64,000 nucleotides of DNA. Source: Lepraria neglecta (lineage: Eukaryota > Ascomycota > Lecanoromycetes > Lecanorales > Stereocaulaceae). How positions within the stretch are numbered: position 1 is the stretch's first letter; every line of letters begins with the position of its first letter. The stretch spans positions 2,294,001 through 2,358,000 of the forward strand of contig CM065653.1 of assembly GCA_033220425.1 (NCBI GenBank), written 5' to 3'. Made by a program: the position numbers and the translations under genes. A model generated the notes under the pieces. It made no database searches. It was not told the DNA's origin and saw nothing but the letters and a program-made list of their open reading frames with translations. Below, one piece after another: positions 21,036 to 32,935 of this stretch.

Positions 21036-21884
21036 CTAATTACCCTCCTTCCCCAAACCCAATCGCTCCATCTCCCCCTGGCATAGAGCACACTCCTGCG
21101 CCGCCAAAAAATCCTCCAATACCGTCCGCATCTTACAAAGGAAGTGATGTTCCTTCTGTTCAATGCCACTAAGACCCCTCAATTCCACCGACAAAATCCT
21201 TTCTTCTTCATCTCGTGTATCCACATACATCATAACAGTCTCCCTCGCGACTAGCTACTCATACATGTCCTTGTTCGTCTTTTTCTGAGCTTCGAGCGAG
21301 GCTGCCGAGGCCGCTGATATCTCAGTGGGTTGTAGATTGGCGAATGTGGTTGTGGAAGGCGAGTATGTGCACGTATACTCTACCCAGTAGCGTCCGTACT
21401 GGAGCTTGACAGTCACAGAGTAGGAGGGCTGAGGTGGATTGGAGGGTTGGGCTACGCCTTGGGCGGACAATCTTTGGCGCTTTGGATTTGGATGGGCATT
21501 ATCGGAGTCCATCTCGTTCGCGTCTCCGAATTCCTTGAGACCAGTAATAACGACGAACTTCTTTTCCCTGTCCCCTTCCGCTTCTGCATCTTCCATGGAC
21601 GAGTAGATGCCGAGGGGTTTGCTGTAGATCCATACGATGCTGTACGTTTTTGTGTTGGTTTGAGGGTTTGGGGGGTCCGAAGGGTTGGCGAGATTGGTCG
21701 CTGGTGGTTTAGTGCCACGAGGAGGTTTTGGGGCTGGTGTGTATTGATACATGGCGATATCGGTGTTTAGTATTTCGATATTCCTAGCAATAGTTGGCGC
21801 TGGCTGGTCTTCGTAGATGTTGAAATCAACGGATAGTGGTCTGCTGCGGCGGGAAAGGCGGCGAGTTCGTGGGGAAGGCGCCAT
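21036..21884 (-). pseudogene. M6: M-family member with one in-frame TAG
   Basis: It starts at ATG 21882-21884 (MAPSPRTRRLSRRSRPL), very like the start of M10. The core reads TYSIVWIY, FVVITGLKEF, SVTVKLQYGRYWVEYTCTY and TFANLQPTEIS. The frame then hits TAG at 21255-21257, just after KDMYE. The same frame continues beyond it as LVARETVMMYVDTRDEEE, SVELRGLSGIEQKEHHFLC and GEMERLGLG. M10 reads YEWLMQRG at this point, so the stop replaces the Trp codon (TGG to TAG). That single G-to-A change is the only lesion I see. The protein without it would be about 280 residues. Confidence 0.75.
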
Positions 21885-22416
21885 CTTGGGGTGTTTTGGG
21901 TAGGAAGGAGCTGTGGATGAGGTGGGTCAGGCTTGGGTGGAGAGATGTCAGGTTGGAAGTGCGGTATTTTGGGGCTTAGAAGAGGGTAAATGGTATCAAC
22001 AGCGAGCGGTTTTATCGGTGCTATTGAGGTAGTGGATATATTTTGTATATCTTCGATGGGCTCCAGTAGTTATAGACAAGCGGTTTTCCGGGCACGTAGA
22101 GTGGAGCAAAGAGAAAGAAGTACCTTGGATTGGGTCTGTTTGGCTTCAGTGGTATATTTGTCACCTGTCAGCAGCGGTGGTATGCCACAACGACTGGCTT
22201 GGGTGAGTCCCAGAACAAGCTGTTTTTCTTCAGATCTTGCAGCCTGCGACTTAGGCCGTTTACTTTGTATTGTCAAGCTTCAATTCTCGCAAGCAAGAGA
22301 AACCGTCAGTCATACGACACATGTTTGCATTGAAAACGGTAATATAGGGACAACGTGCCTCAGAGTTTTCCAAGGACTAAGGTTGAGAATACCAGGTATA
22401 TTTCGTGACCAATCTG
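21885..22416. other. M6 upstream and M7 downstream sequence
   Basis: No gene is supported here. The C-terminal third expected for M7 is not recognisable in this stretch. Confidence 0.35.
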
Positions 22417-22788
22417 TTAACTTATGTTGGGAGAGTAGGAGCAGGTGTACCACGCCTTGTAGCATCCATACCGGAAGTGGGCTTCGTAAGCGAGTCGGGC
22501 TTGTGATGATGTGGTGGTTTGTGAGCTTCGTACAGAACTATTGTTGCCGCCGCTGGGAATCTCGAATTTCTTGGAGCCTTGGATATAGAGGGAGATTTCC
22601 TCTGATATTACTTCAGGCGTACCACACCATCCACTGGAGCGCTCTTCATTGCTTTAGCGGTCGATCCATACGATTTGATAAATTTTGATCATGGGTTGAG
22701 AGTTTGGTGGGCCTGACGGGTCTTCGAGAATTGTGAATTTGGCATGTGGTGATCGTGCGCATCGGGTTCTGCTGGGAGGATTTGGCAT
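22417..22788 (-). pseudogene. M7: truncated, stop-containing M-family member of the M6/M10 subgroup
   Basis: From ATG 22786-22788 (MPNPPSRTRCARSP) the frame gives KIYQIVWIDR, then TAA at 22654-22656. It then stays open for 78 codons, through EISLYIQGSKKFEIP and LAYEAHFRYGCYKAWYTCSY, to a second TAA at 22417-22419. The last piece aligns with KLQYGRYWVEYTCTY of M6. The DTRD and HFLC C-terminal parts are missing. Two stops and a lost 3' third mark it as a pseudogene. Confidence 0.65.
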
Positions 22789-23440
22789 GGTTGCTTTGCT
22801 TGTTGGAGATGGTGGACGAGGTATTAGAAAGATTGATCGAGGACTTGAGAGGAGTGTGGAGCTTTGCAAGTCTTAGAAGGATGGGGGAAGTTAGCAGTGG
22901 AGTGTCTTGTTTGAGTTGTGAAGGACATGGTGGAATCTGAGATCTTGTTTTATTTAGCCCTCAGGAGCCAGAGAGATCACGAATTGCTACTCCGGACGAG
23001 CGGTGACACATATGGTAGATTTGCTATGTTTAGAGCCGGCCATACTTGTATCTTCTATCGAAAGCAGTGATTCGTTACAGGACTGGCCTGAGGTGTTTCC
23101 CCAGAGCGACATGTTTCTTTACGAGTTTGATGTCTTTGAGTCAAAGATGGGCTTCCATCCTTACAAACAATGGGATTGTCAAGTCTGAACACTGAAAGTC
23201 ATGTAAAGTGCTTTCGTGACATATGACATCTGCCATATTGGTGGTAGCTCACAAGCATGATGCTGTGGAATCAATGGCAAAAGCTTATTGGAAAGAAGAA
23301 TCAGGCATGGTTGGTGTGTATGTGTCAGTGATGTCGAATGAGTGGCGTGCAAAAATTCTAGACAGTTTTCGTTAGCAACCTCTCAAGAAACTAGCAGCGT
23401 CAGTGCATACATATATATATATATGTACGGCGGAGACTGC
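22789..23440. other. intergenic between the family cluster and the housekeeping island
   Basis: A short TA microsatellite (about 23409-23422) precedes the CoA-transferase 3' end. No gene is supported. Confidence 0.4.
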
Positions 23441-25037
23441 TTAAGCAACAACGCCCTTGGCCTTCAAGTCCTTGATATCACTCTCATCCATTCCCACAAT
23501 CTCTCTCAGCACCTCACCAGTGTGCTGGCCCAGCAAGGGCGGCGGTGTTCTGATACTCGGCTCCGAGTACGAATACTTGACAGGCGTATTGACCAACTTC
23601 ATTGGCCCGCACGTGGGATGTTCGACTTCCTTGACCATGTCGCGAGCCAGTACTACAAGATTCTAGATTAGCACATGTGCATTCTCAGTGGAATACCAAC
23701 CTACCATGCTCATGACTCAAAGTCCCCTGAATATCATTAACAGCGGCATAAGGCATACCGCTCTCGTTAAGCACATCCAACCAGTCCTTCGTCGTCTTCT
23801 TCTTAGTCTCAGCTTCAATTAATTCCAAGAGCACCTCTCGATTCTTGACGCGAACACTGTTCGTCATGAACCTTTCGTCCTTCGCCCACTCCGGCTTCCC
23901 CAGCTTGTCGCACAGAACGCCAAACAACCGATCATTGCCGCCTCCAAGCAATATGTCCCCATCGGCAGTCTTAAACCCTTGGTACGGTACAATAGACGGA
24001 TGTGCAGTCCCCCAGCGCCCTGAGTCAGGTTGACCGCTGATGAGAGCTGAGGAAGCCATATTGGCTAGGGTTGCTACTTGGCAATCACTGAGGGCTACGT
24101 CGATATGCTGCCCTTTTCCTGTTCTTGCTCGGCCTAGGAGTGCAGCCATGATCGAATTCGAGGTGTACAAGCCTGTAGTTAAATCCGTAACCGCCACGCC
24201 GACTTTTACAGGTGGTCCGTTGCGTGAACCTGTGATGTGCATAAGACCCATCTCTGCCTCGACCATGACATCGTAGCCAGCTCGCTTGCGATATGGCCCT
24301 GTTTGGCCGTAGCCTGTTATGCTCGCGTAGATGAGGGAGGGGTTGATTTTTGAGACTGTGGCGTAGTCCATTTTGTATTTTTGGAGGGTGTCGGGGAGGT
24401 AATTCTCGACTAGGACATCGCAGTTTTTGACTAGGTTATGCAAAATCGAGACGCCGGCGGGAGAGGCGAAGGAGAGGCCAAGGGATTTTTTGTTGCGGTT
24501 GACCTTGATGAGGTGTCAGCGTCTGGATTATACGGGCATGAATGTCGAGCGTACTGATAGAAAGTATGCACTCTCCCCAGGACCGTCTTGCTTGTCCCCT
24601 TTGATATGTTTTGCGTAGGGTGGGCCCCATGCTCGAGTGTCGTCTCCCCGTGTAGGGTGTTCTATCTTGATGATCTCTGCCCTGTTACACAGCCTCGCCG
24701 TTAGGCTTTGTATTCCTTCTCGTTCCAAGCCAACCTCTTGGGAAGTGCATCATACTGGACATGACAATGCCTACCCGAGGTCTCCGAGTATTTGTGTACA
24801 GTACGGCTGCAGCCATTGTCAGCGGGCTTGACTGCCTAGTCTAGCTTCAGAGCTTGGACATACTCCTGCCAGCACTCTAGTCATGTCTAGGACCCGGATA
24901 CCTGCTAATGGCAATGTGGGAGAAACAGCTTCTCCTGCAGTTGCAAGACCACGGCACATAGGACATATTGAGCGATTTAAAGTCGCTCTCGGCCCGAGAG
25001 GTCTGGGCAAGCTCAGTAAAGCTCTCGAGGTAGCCAT
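23441..25037 (-). CDS. family III CoA-transferase (CaiB/BaiF type), probably mitochondrial
   Basis: Five exons join in phase: 24864-25037, 24775-24806, 24555-24681, 23705-24503 and 23441-23652, giving about 447 residues. The N-terminus ([20 protein letters not shown]) is Arg/Ser-rich without acids, like a mitochondrial presequence. Then come [33 protein letters not shown] (across exons 2-3), the family's [14 protein letters not shown], and a [14 protein letters not shown] segment. [10 protein letters not shown] and [12 protein letters not shown] follow. Exon 2 is only 32 bp. Class III enzymes move CoA between carboxylates such as oxalate/formate, carnitine or succinate/glutarate. The layout with a presequence fits the SUGCT-like branch, but I cannot assign the substrate. 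It is transcribed divergently from RIB5. Confidence 0.88.
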
Positions 25038-25226
25038 AGCACCTCTGAATAAGTTCAAAAGATAGCAAAGAAGGGAGGGAGGAGAGGTGAAAAACAATCT
25101 GTCTCCGCACGCAGACATTATCGCCTCGGCATTTCGAGCGGAACAATGCCGCGATATTATTACCACTTCTCGTTGGAAAGCCTCACACTTCACCCATTCG
25201 GCAACAATCCCAAGGCATTGGCAATC
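25038..25226. promoter_or_regulatory. divergent intergenic promoter region, CoA-transferase / RIB5
   Basis: Only 189 bp separate the two start codons, so the promoters must overlap or be shared. I see no specific factor site that I would name. Confidence 0.5.
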
Positions 25227-26008
25227 ATGTTCACCGGCATAGTCGAAGTCATAGGCAGTGCGTCCCCCATCCTCCCCCCCCAACTCTCCCCCTTGATCCC
25301 AGCTAAATGCCTCTAACCTAGCCAGCCGTCACAACCCTCGCCCACCAAGATGAAACCGAAGGCGGAGGGACATCCCTCACAATCTCCAACTGCGCCGAAA
25401 TCCTCACAGACGCCCACTTAGGCGATAGCATAAGCATAAATGGCACATGCCTCACCATCACATCCTTCGCCCCCTCCCAATTCAAAGTAGGCGTCTCACC
25501 AGAGACACTACGGCGTACGAATCTTGGTAGCCTGAAAGAAGGCTCGAATGTGAATTTAGAGCGCGCAGTAAGCGCCACAACGCGAATGGGCGGCCACTTC
25601 GTCCAAGGCCACGTCGACACCATCGCTACGATCCTCTCCGTAACCCCGGACGGCAATGCACTCACATTCCGGCTGCAGCCGCGTGATCCCAGCATACTCC
25701 GCTATGTAGTTGAAAAAGGCTACGTGACTCTAGATGGCGCAAGCTTAACCGTCATTCAAGTCGACGATAGTGAAGGGTGGTGGGAGGTTATGTTGATAAC
25801 ATACACGCAGGAGAGGGTAGTTACGGCGGGTAAGGGGGAGGGGGAGGAGGTGAACGTGGAGGTTGATATGGTGGGGAAATATGTGGAGAAGAGCGTTAGG
25901 GGGTATTTTGAGGGGTTGGAGAAGGAGGGGATCAGTGGGGCAGGGGGAGGTGTGCTGGAGAAGATGGTTGAGAGGATTGTTGAGGAGAAGATGAAGGGAT
26001 TGAAGTAG
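25227..26008 (+). CDS. RIB5: riboflavin synthase (alpha chain)
   Basis: Two exons (25227-25257 and 25326-26008) are joined by a 68-bp intron starting GTGCGT and ending CCAG, in phase 1, giving 237 residues. The diagnostic MFTGIVEVIG start is present. Two similar lumazine-binding halves follow: DAHLGDSISINGTCLTI with FKVGVSPETLRRTNL in the first, and MGGHFVQGHVDTIATI with GYVTLDGASLTVI in the second. The enzyme disproportionates two 6,7-dimethyl-8-ribityllumazine molecules to riboflavin, the last step of the pathway, and works as a trimer. A Gly- and Glu-rich insertion (GKGEGEEVN) lies near the C-terminus, where many fungal copies vary. It appears intact. Confidence 0.95.
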
Positions 26009-26146
26009 AGGACTGCACTGGGCTGTGAATTCGTATTCGCTGGATCAGAGTCGGGTTTGTGACGGATAGACAAAATGGAATCTGCCAAAATAATGATACA
26101 GGTGATCGCGTCCTATTGGGTATCATGTTTCTGTCCCTTGAAAGCT

Positions 26147-29100
26147 TCACCAATTACCCTCCGGCACACCACTCTCCTTCACCTGCGTTGCTGGCTGCAC
26201 TTCCTGCTGCATCTCTACATCTTCATTATCCTCCGCTTCCGCCTCCTCATTCGCCTCTCCACCAGTCTCCGTATCAATTTCCTCAGGGTCTTCCGCCGTT
26301 CCCTTGGCTCTCATTAAGTTGGGGAACAAAGGCGGTCTACCCTCTGCAGCTTCTTCAGGCTTGTCATCCACCACAGCCTCATCAACCTCACTCAGCTCGC
26401 TTTCGTCATCCGCACTATCATGCACGCTACCCGGCACACTGCTTCCAGGATCCTTATCTGCATCCGCAGCGATCACCACGGCCAGGTTCGGGTTACTGCT
26501 TGAAGCTTTTTCTTGCTCCGATGCTGGAGCCGGAGCCAAAGGTTTGAGGACCTTGGCCGGAACTGTAGGCGCCCGCAGTGCAGCGATGGCTTCGGCTTTA
26601 CGGACAATTTCTCTGCCGGTGACCCATTTAGCTTTGCTTCTATGCTGCTCTCCCTGTACGTTTGCTGGATCAGAAGGCGGTGTTTCCACAACGCTAGGCG
26701 TCGGGTTCGTTAGAATGTTGTCAACACGCATGCGAACTCTATTTTCCTCGGCATGGAGCTCGGGGATCACGCTATCGTAGAGATGCGCGTACACGTCTCT
26801 AATAAGGTCTTCGAAGAGGTTAGATTTGAACAGCTTGTTGTTCAACTTCTGGAGTTCGATAGCCTCGCGGAGTATATCGAGACTAGGAGGATTTGTTGTC
26901 TGCGACTGCATCCATGTTTCAAGGCGAGCGGCATTGTTTTGGTAGAGCTCTGGGTCCATGCCCGTGAACTTGTGTTCTGCGTAGCCTTCGGGGACCCGAC
27001 AATTCGGTTGGTGGCGCAGGAGCTGTAAAAAGTAATTAGCTTTCCACCAGTTCTCAAGACTCTCCCTGTTCCACACACCTTCAAATATGCGTTGCAGACT
27101 AATTCCCACAATCCAGCATGGTCGAGAAAATCTCCTGTCCGCTTGCGAATGCGTCGTGCCAAGGCCTCCAAGCTTGTCTTATCGTTCAACCGATACAGCA
27201 ATTCAGTAAAGAACCTGACATATCGGGAAGTGTAGACAAAGTGCCTTCCAGCTCGTTCATTGTCTGGCTTCCACACTTGAATTGCCATCGTCTTCGTGAA
27301 GATCGATTGGTTGAGCTCGTGCTTTGCGGCAGCGTTCGTCTGTGGCTCGAGAGGAGTATCATCGTAGACGATGTGAGCAGCCTGTTGAAGATATCAGACT
27401 CTATTATGGCATTGATTCAGAAAGTAGCCTTACCCTTGCCACCATTCGGTGGTACCAATTGGCTTTATCAGCGGATCTCAGCGTCTTAAGGACCTGCAAG
27501 ACAAATGGCTTCCAATGTTCAAGATCGTGAACATCGTCAACCTTGCGGGAATACGGTGTAGCTTTCAAAACTCGGCAGCCTTCCTCAGGCTACATGACTC
27601 TGTTAGTACAACAATGAAGCCAAGAACGGTGAATATCTTACCGTGATCCGGCCGTGTCGCACTAATTTATGCACAATTGATACCAACTTGTAGTGAGGTT
27701 CGAGGATAGGGTCTTTTTCTGGATGTCTGCTGTCACGCTTCTCAGGGCAGGCCTCAATGGCTTGCACAATAGCAGCAATCACAAGTTGATGATCAACTCG
27801 CTTGAAATCGCCGGGTACCTTGGCGCCGAAGTCCCACATCTTCCACAGGACCTTTCCAAGCGAATACCAAATGCTGGAAACTGCATCAGTATTCACACAA
27901 AGACATGAGGCGTGATGAGACTTACATCCAGTTCTGGGGTTTTTGGGCTGAGGCTCGGCGAAGTAGCGTACTGGCTAATTTCCAAGCAGAATAAAGCTGC
28001 AGGCTTGTGAATGGGGGATTTCTATACATGCCTGATATCCTTGAATTGTAGTGTCTCTTATGATCGTCATCCAATTCAAATGCTCTCATGGAAAATGGCT
28101 CGCGCGTACAGGCATAGAGCCGTGTGCCGTAGTCAGCATAGAGATCCGCCATCTTGCTTGTGTCTTCGAATGATGCATCGGCGCAACGAGTCGCAATAGC
28201 CACGGCCATGGAATAGCAATGTATGGCCCTCCGCTGCAGTGTTACCAGCTCACCCATGCGATTGTCCAATTTCTCGGCTGTCCACGTAGTATCTTCCTCG
28301 ATCATCGTGTCAAAGACTTGCGCTAACCTGTACCAAGTCTCCCATCGCTCCGTGTCGAATTCAAGGTCATGTCTGAGAAACGTCCTGGCGATTTCAAGGT
28401 CGTCGGTGGAACCAGCAGCTGTGCGCTTCTGAGAGCGGAATTTGGCGAGTGCAACGTGACCCAGCAAGAAATACCAGCCTTTGGAGGCTATTTCGTAGCC
28501 TTCAGTGTGTACAGGGCTCCCACAGAGACCGCCGATTCCTCGTAGTGATCTATACAGATCGAGCGGGTTGATGGGTGACTTGAAATAGTTGTTCACAAGC
28601 CTATTATTGAAGGTCCTCGCCGGAGAATTGAGTATTTTGGGTATCTTAATGACCTGCTGCATCTTGTCGACGGTGAATTTGAGATCGCTCTTCAGTAAAT
28701 CCTTGATACTAATTCTGTTGACCTGAAACATAACGAGATCCATAATCTCAAGGGCAGTGTGACGGTCAAGGTCTTCCGGTAGACATCCGTGATCTTGCAT
28801 TTCTGTGGCATTCGAAGATATCTTCACACCGTAGAGATCGACGATCAATTGAGCCATGTTAGTTTCCCAATTTTCCACGTTCTGGGCTCTCTCAAGCTCG
28901 GCTTTCATCATTTTGAGGAAGCTCTTATTCGCTAGGCTGCAGTAGCATCGCAGACCCAGCGCATGATGCATGTGCTTCAAGAGGTTGATGAGAACTTCAT
29001 TCTGCGCAGGGAAAATCTCCTTGTATTGGACCATGGCTTCCTTCAGGAGCGTATGCTGCAACGTCCACGTCTTGACGATCATGTCTCGGAACTTGTCTGT

Positions 29101-32100
29101 TGACCTTGCCAGGCCTCTGCTAGCGTTTTGATTCTGTGGAAGTGGTGCCGGCGTCTGTCCAACTCGTATAGTGTCTTCCCAAAGTGCGAAAACGTGCAAA
29201 AGGTTTTGCATCCTAGACAGAGCCTCCAGAGACATTCTGATCTGGTCGCCGTCCACGCATTCGAAGGGTCGGCCTTTGGATGTTGAGCAACTTAGGATAC
29301 GTGTCATATGATCGTCAAGTCGATGCAGCCAGCGGAGGAGGCTATCACGACGAGTCTCGACGGCGCTCTCCGTGTACGATGAGGAACTCAAGTGGTTGAC
29401 AATGAGTTCAAGGATGCGAAGATCGCAGGAGAGAACTTGCGGTGGATAGTTGATAGCACGGTAGGCGTCTCGCAATTTCTGCCAAAGGAACAGTCTAAGC
29501 GGTAGACTTCCTTGCTCAAAGAAGTGTAGGGCCTCTATCAGCTTATTATCTGGGTTGGCCTGGGCAGGACTGTTGATTGCTTCACCTCCTAACGAAGCCG
29601 TTGTTACTATAGTGTTGGTGTGCTCAGGTCTTTGGGCCCTGACTGAATCACGATTTCTTGACTTTCCATCCTTCACGGACAATTCGAGTAATGGTTCGAG
29701 GCTCTCAATGATGGTGAGCGGATCATTGTTCTCAGAACTGAAGACACCCATGAAGAAGTCCATTGTCGTAAGCCTTGAGATCTCTTTTTGTGCTGCCTGA
29801 ACGGAGATTTCTGGCATGATCGCGTTATTAGGCAGTTCAATGACGAAACGACTGTCACTAGGCACTTTACGTTCCAGCGCATTGATTACGTGGATGAGGT
29901 CTTGAAAGCACAAGACTGTAGAGTCACGAGACTCCGGTTCCAAGAGGCTATTGCACACGACAGAGGCCCACATAAACCGGATTCGAAGACGATCCAGATG
30001 ATCTAGATCATTGCCTATATCCATCGGGAGGGGATCGTCTTCATGGAGTGACCTTAGATTCATCGTTCTGCTCGAAAATGCAGCCCAACGGCCTAGACGG
30101 TCACGTTGCTGAAGCCGAATAGCTGTATCAACCACGCTGCTGGGATTGGTGATCCGTCCATAGATGTCCAGATGCAGTTCAAAGATTACTTGTATTAGTA
30201 GCATACAGGTGTTCTTGCGCCTGTCACGATGCTTCGAGTCCAGATCACTGGTATCCGTCCGCGCAAGCTCACTGTTTTGTTCAATGTTGTCGACCATAGC
30301 TTCGAGCTCGGAGTAAATTGCCTCATATTGGTTCACAAGAACCTGTACGATAGATTGTTTGAGTGTATCAGGCCACAGAAGATTTTCATATGAAGATTCG
30401 AGCTCATTGTCCCCTCCAGGACCATCATCTTCTCCAAGGGGCTGGTGTCGCCCAAGCAGTTCATTGATCCATGCGAAGGAAAGTTGACCAAGGGTCATCC
30501 ATTTTAGTTTAACCCTATTCACGAACTGTTCCATACCAATGTCCCCGGACAGAACCGGTAAGTGTGACACTCGCTGCATCTCTTGATTAGAGTGTTCCAA
30601 GAAAGCTGTGAAACTTGGGTTCTGCGCGCCACTAATCCCACCAGCAGGGTCCTTGGGATCGTGTCCGTTCAGGAAAGCCTTACTCTTCACCAAATCCCAA
30701 CTGTCGAGTGTAGTCTTCAAGTCGAGAGCTGCTACATTCGCTGAGTCTAGTGATGGTTTTGTGTGATTAACTTGACTAGTTGACGACTGAGGCGAGACGA
30801 TTTCTCGAAGCGATTGCAAATCGCCACAACCTTCGGAACCGAACTTGGAGAGCATATTTCGAACACATTCGAATACCTTGTTGTCTGCTTGGTGGTATAT
30901 TTGAAGCTGTTGCACATACCATCGAGTCCAATCGTCCGCCGTAGAGTCTCTGATTGAATCAGGATCTATTGACCCTCTGGCTTTGATCCTTTTGCTTCTC
31001 GAGCGCCCCACTTCCGTAGAATCTGGAAGTTCGGCTGCTTCAGAGGATCTTTTCCGCGTCGGCAATGACACCGTTCCAATTGGTCCAAGGGCCTCCGGCA
31101 CATTGGCCGCAGCTTTCACGGAATCGCGGGTATCGGTCGTTGTCATCTTTGTTAGGCTCTCCATGGGTTGTTCAACAAGCTGTACGCCCATATCTATGGG
31201 AGAAGTCTGACTTGGCTCAGCATCTCCAAGCCAATTGCCCGCGCTAGCGGCTCCGTCTATTGACACCGGCGCCGGTCCAACTAAGTTCTGCCTAGTGCTG
31301 GTCATGGATGCATTCTGGGCGGATGCAGGATCACTGTTCGAGGTTGTCTTCGGTTGTGGTGGCTGAAACGTCGCGGTATCTTTCCCTGTAAGAGCAAGAG
31401 AATAATTGGCGCCAGGATCTGAGTTGATGACACCTTGCATCTCTTGACTCAGCTGAAGAAGGATAGCTTGTCCGCAGCTGGCCCACGTCCTTAGCGGCAC
31501 ATTGATGATCTGTTCATGCGCTGTGTTGACGGATTCTTGTGCAGGAATCTTTAGTGATGAGGTAGGAAGATACGGGCAAGGATCGATGTGTTTCCTCAGT
31601 GAATTGATAATGGGATCTTGCCGCTTGGATGAGTCTGAGAACTGAGATTCAGAAAGCTGATCTTCCAGTGATTGGAGGAGCGGTTTGAGCTGTTCAACAG
31701 CAAAGCCTTCTTCCAATCCCAGGGGCTCGGTCCATGCATCACTTGTGCCTTCGTCAGTATCAAGGACAGCTTCCAAGCAGAACCTCCCAACGCGTCGACT
31801 GCCCAAGAAGTTACCGATCCTAGAGACTTTTCGCCACAGCTCTAGGTCTGTATCATCTCTGTCAAGTGCTTCGACAAAAAGCTTCAAACTAGAAGACGCA
31901 GCAGTTGCAGTTTGGTGCGCAGCAATTGAAATGTCATCAGGTCGATTCTCTTCTTCTATCCTAGAGAGCTGGTCCTTGAGCCGATCAAGAATGAATTGAC
32001 CATGATTCTTGTAAGCAAGGTATAATATTTGAGGCAGCGAACTTGGAGCGCCATCTGCACTTGTGACTGGAACGGTAAGTGTTGGGGTTAATGAATGGTC

Positions 32101-32474
32101 CAAGTCATCTTCAGAGTCCTCCGCGCCGTCATAGAGCTCGATACGTTGGGCTTCAGAGAAGGATTCTGGGTAAGTAAAGATTTCCGAACGGAAAAGCTCA
32201 TTGTAAGCAATCTTGGCCTCATCATAAAAAGCTGGGCCCAGAATATGTAGTTTCAGAGCATTCTGATACAGCTTCAGAGCTTCTTCGATCTAGTAACGGA
32301 TTAGCTAGTCCATGACAAATGAAAATGGCGGGCGAGGACACGAACCTGGATTTCTTTACTATCATCAATCTCGTCCTCGCTTTCTGACTCAATCTCAACA
32401 TTCAGGGGCACAAAGCTGCTCTATTGATAGTTAGGTAAAGGTATAGGTAGGAAGTGTCCAAGGACTCATACCAT
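26147..32474 (-). CDS. HIR3: histone transcription regulator 3 / CABIN1 homologue, HIR complex subunit
   Basis: Seven exons join in phase into about 2002 residues: 32472-32474, 32346-32420, 27926-32289, 27642-27873, 27434-27589, 27079-27381 and 26147-27022. Exon 1 is only the ATG. The N-terminus reads SSFVPLNVEIE, acidic, then KEIQIEEALKLYQNALKLH (TPR-like) and EIFTYPES, as in Hir3/CABIN1. The middle is a long helical TPR-type solenoid. Near the end of the giant exon are RSLRGIGGLCGSPVHTEGY and LAQVFDTMIEEDT, followed by KKRTAAG-type charged stretches. The C-terminal tail is acidic (DDESELSEVDEAVVDD). In yeast the HIR complex is a replication-independent H3-H4 chaperone that represses histone genes. 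The length is typical, with no lesion seen. Divergent from the ChAPs gene. Confidence 0.9.
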
Positions 32475-32935
32475 GTTTAGAAAGTGTCCCTTTTCGGGGT
32501 AAGGTGTCTCGTTGCTCCAGGGCCAGAAATAGGTGGCTCCGGTCCTGAATCCTAGGAGATCTATGAACTAAATAACGCCATGCAATGGGCAAACACCGTT
32601 GATACCGAAAGTGCGGAGAGATGTGTGAGATGAGAGTCATGGGGAAGCCGCGAAGAACCGTTAATTGGAACATGCCAAGAATGATCCGCGTTTAGCTCCC
32701 GTGTAGCTTAATGCGACTATTGCGCCAAATGAACTGTTAGCAAAAATACGGCTCCACTTTCTTCAATCGCATGCTTGAGGACTGTACTTTCTAGGAGGAG
32801 GTCTCTGCGCTTTCTGATAATTTGGGATCTATACCACCAATGATCGCCTTGAGACCATATTGTCAACGAGTCTTGGGGTTTATGTGAGCCTCTAGCCATT
32901 GAAAGAAATTGTGAGCTGCCAATTGACAGCGCGCA
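32475..32935. promoter_or_regulatory. divergent intergenic region, HIR3 / ChAPs gene
   Basis: This 461-bp gap separates the two start codons and contains both promoters. No other gene or named motif is supported. Confidence 0.5.

Noticed and set aside
23409-23422. TA repeat as a possible promoter or recombination site
   Set aside because: It is a short microsatellite at the 3' end of a gene; nothing else supports function.
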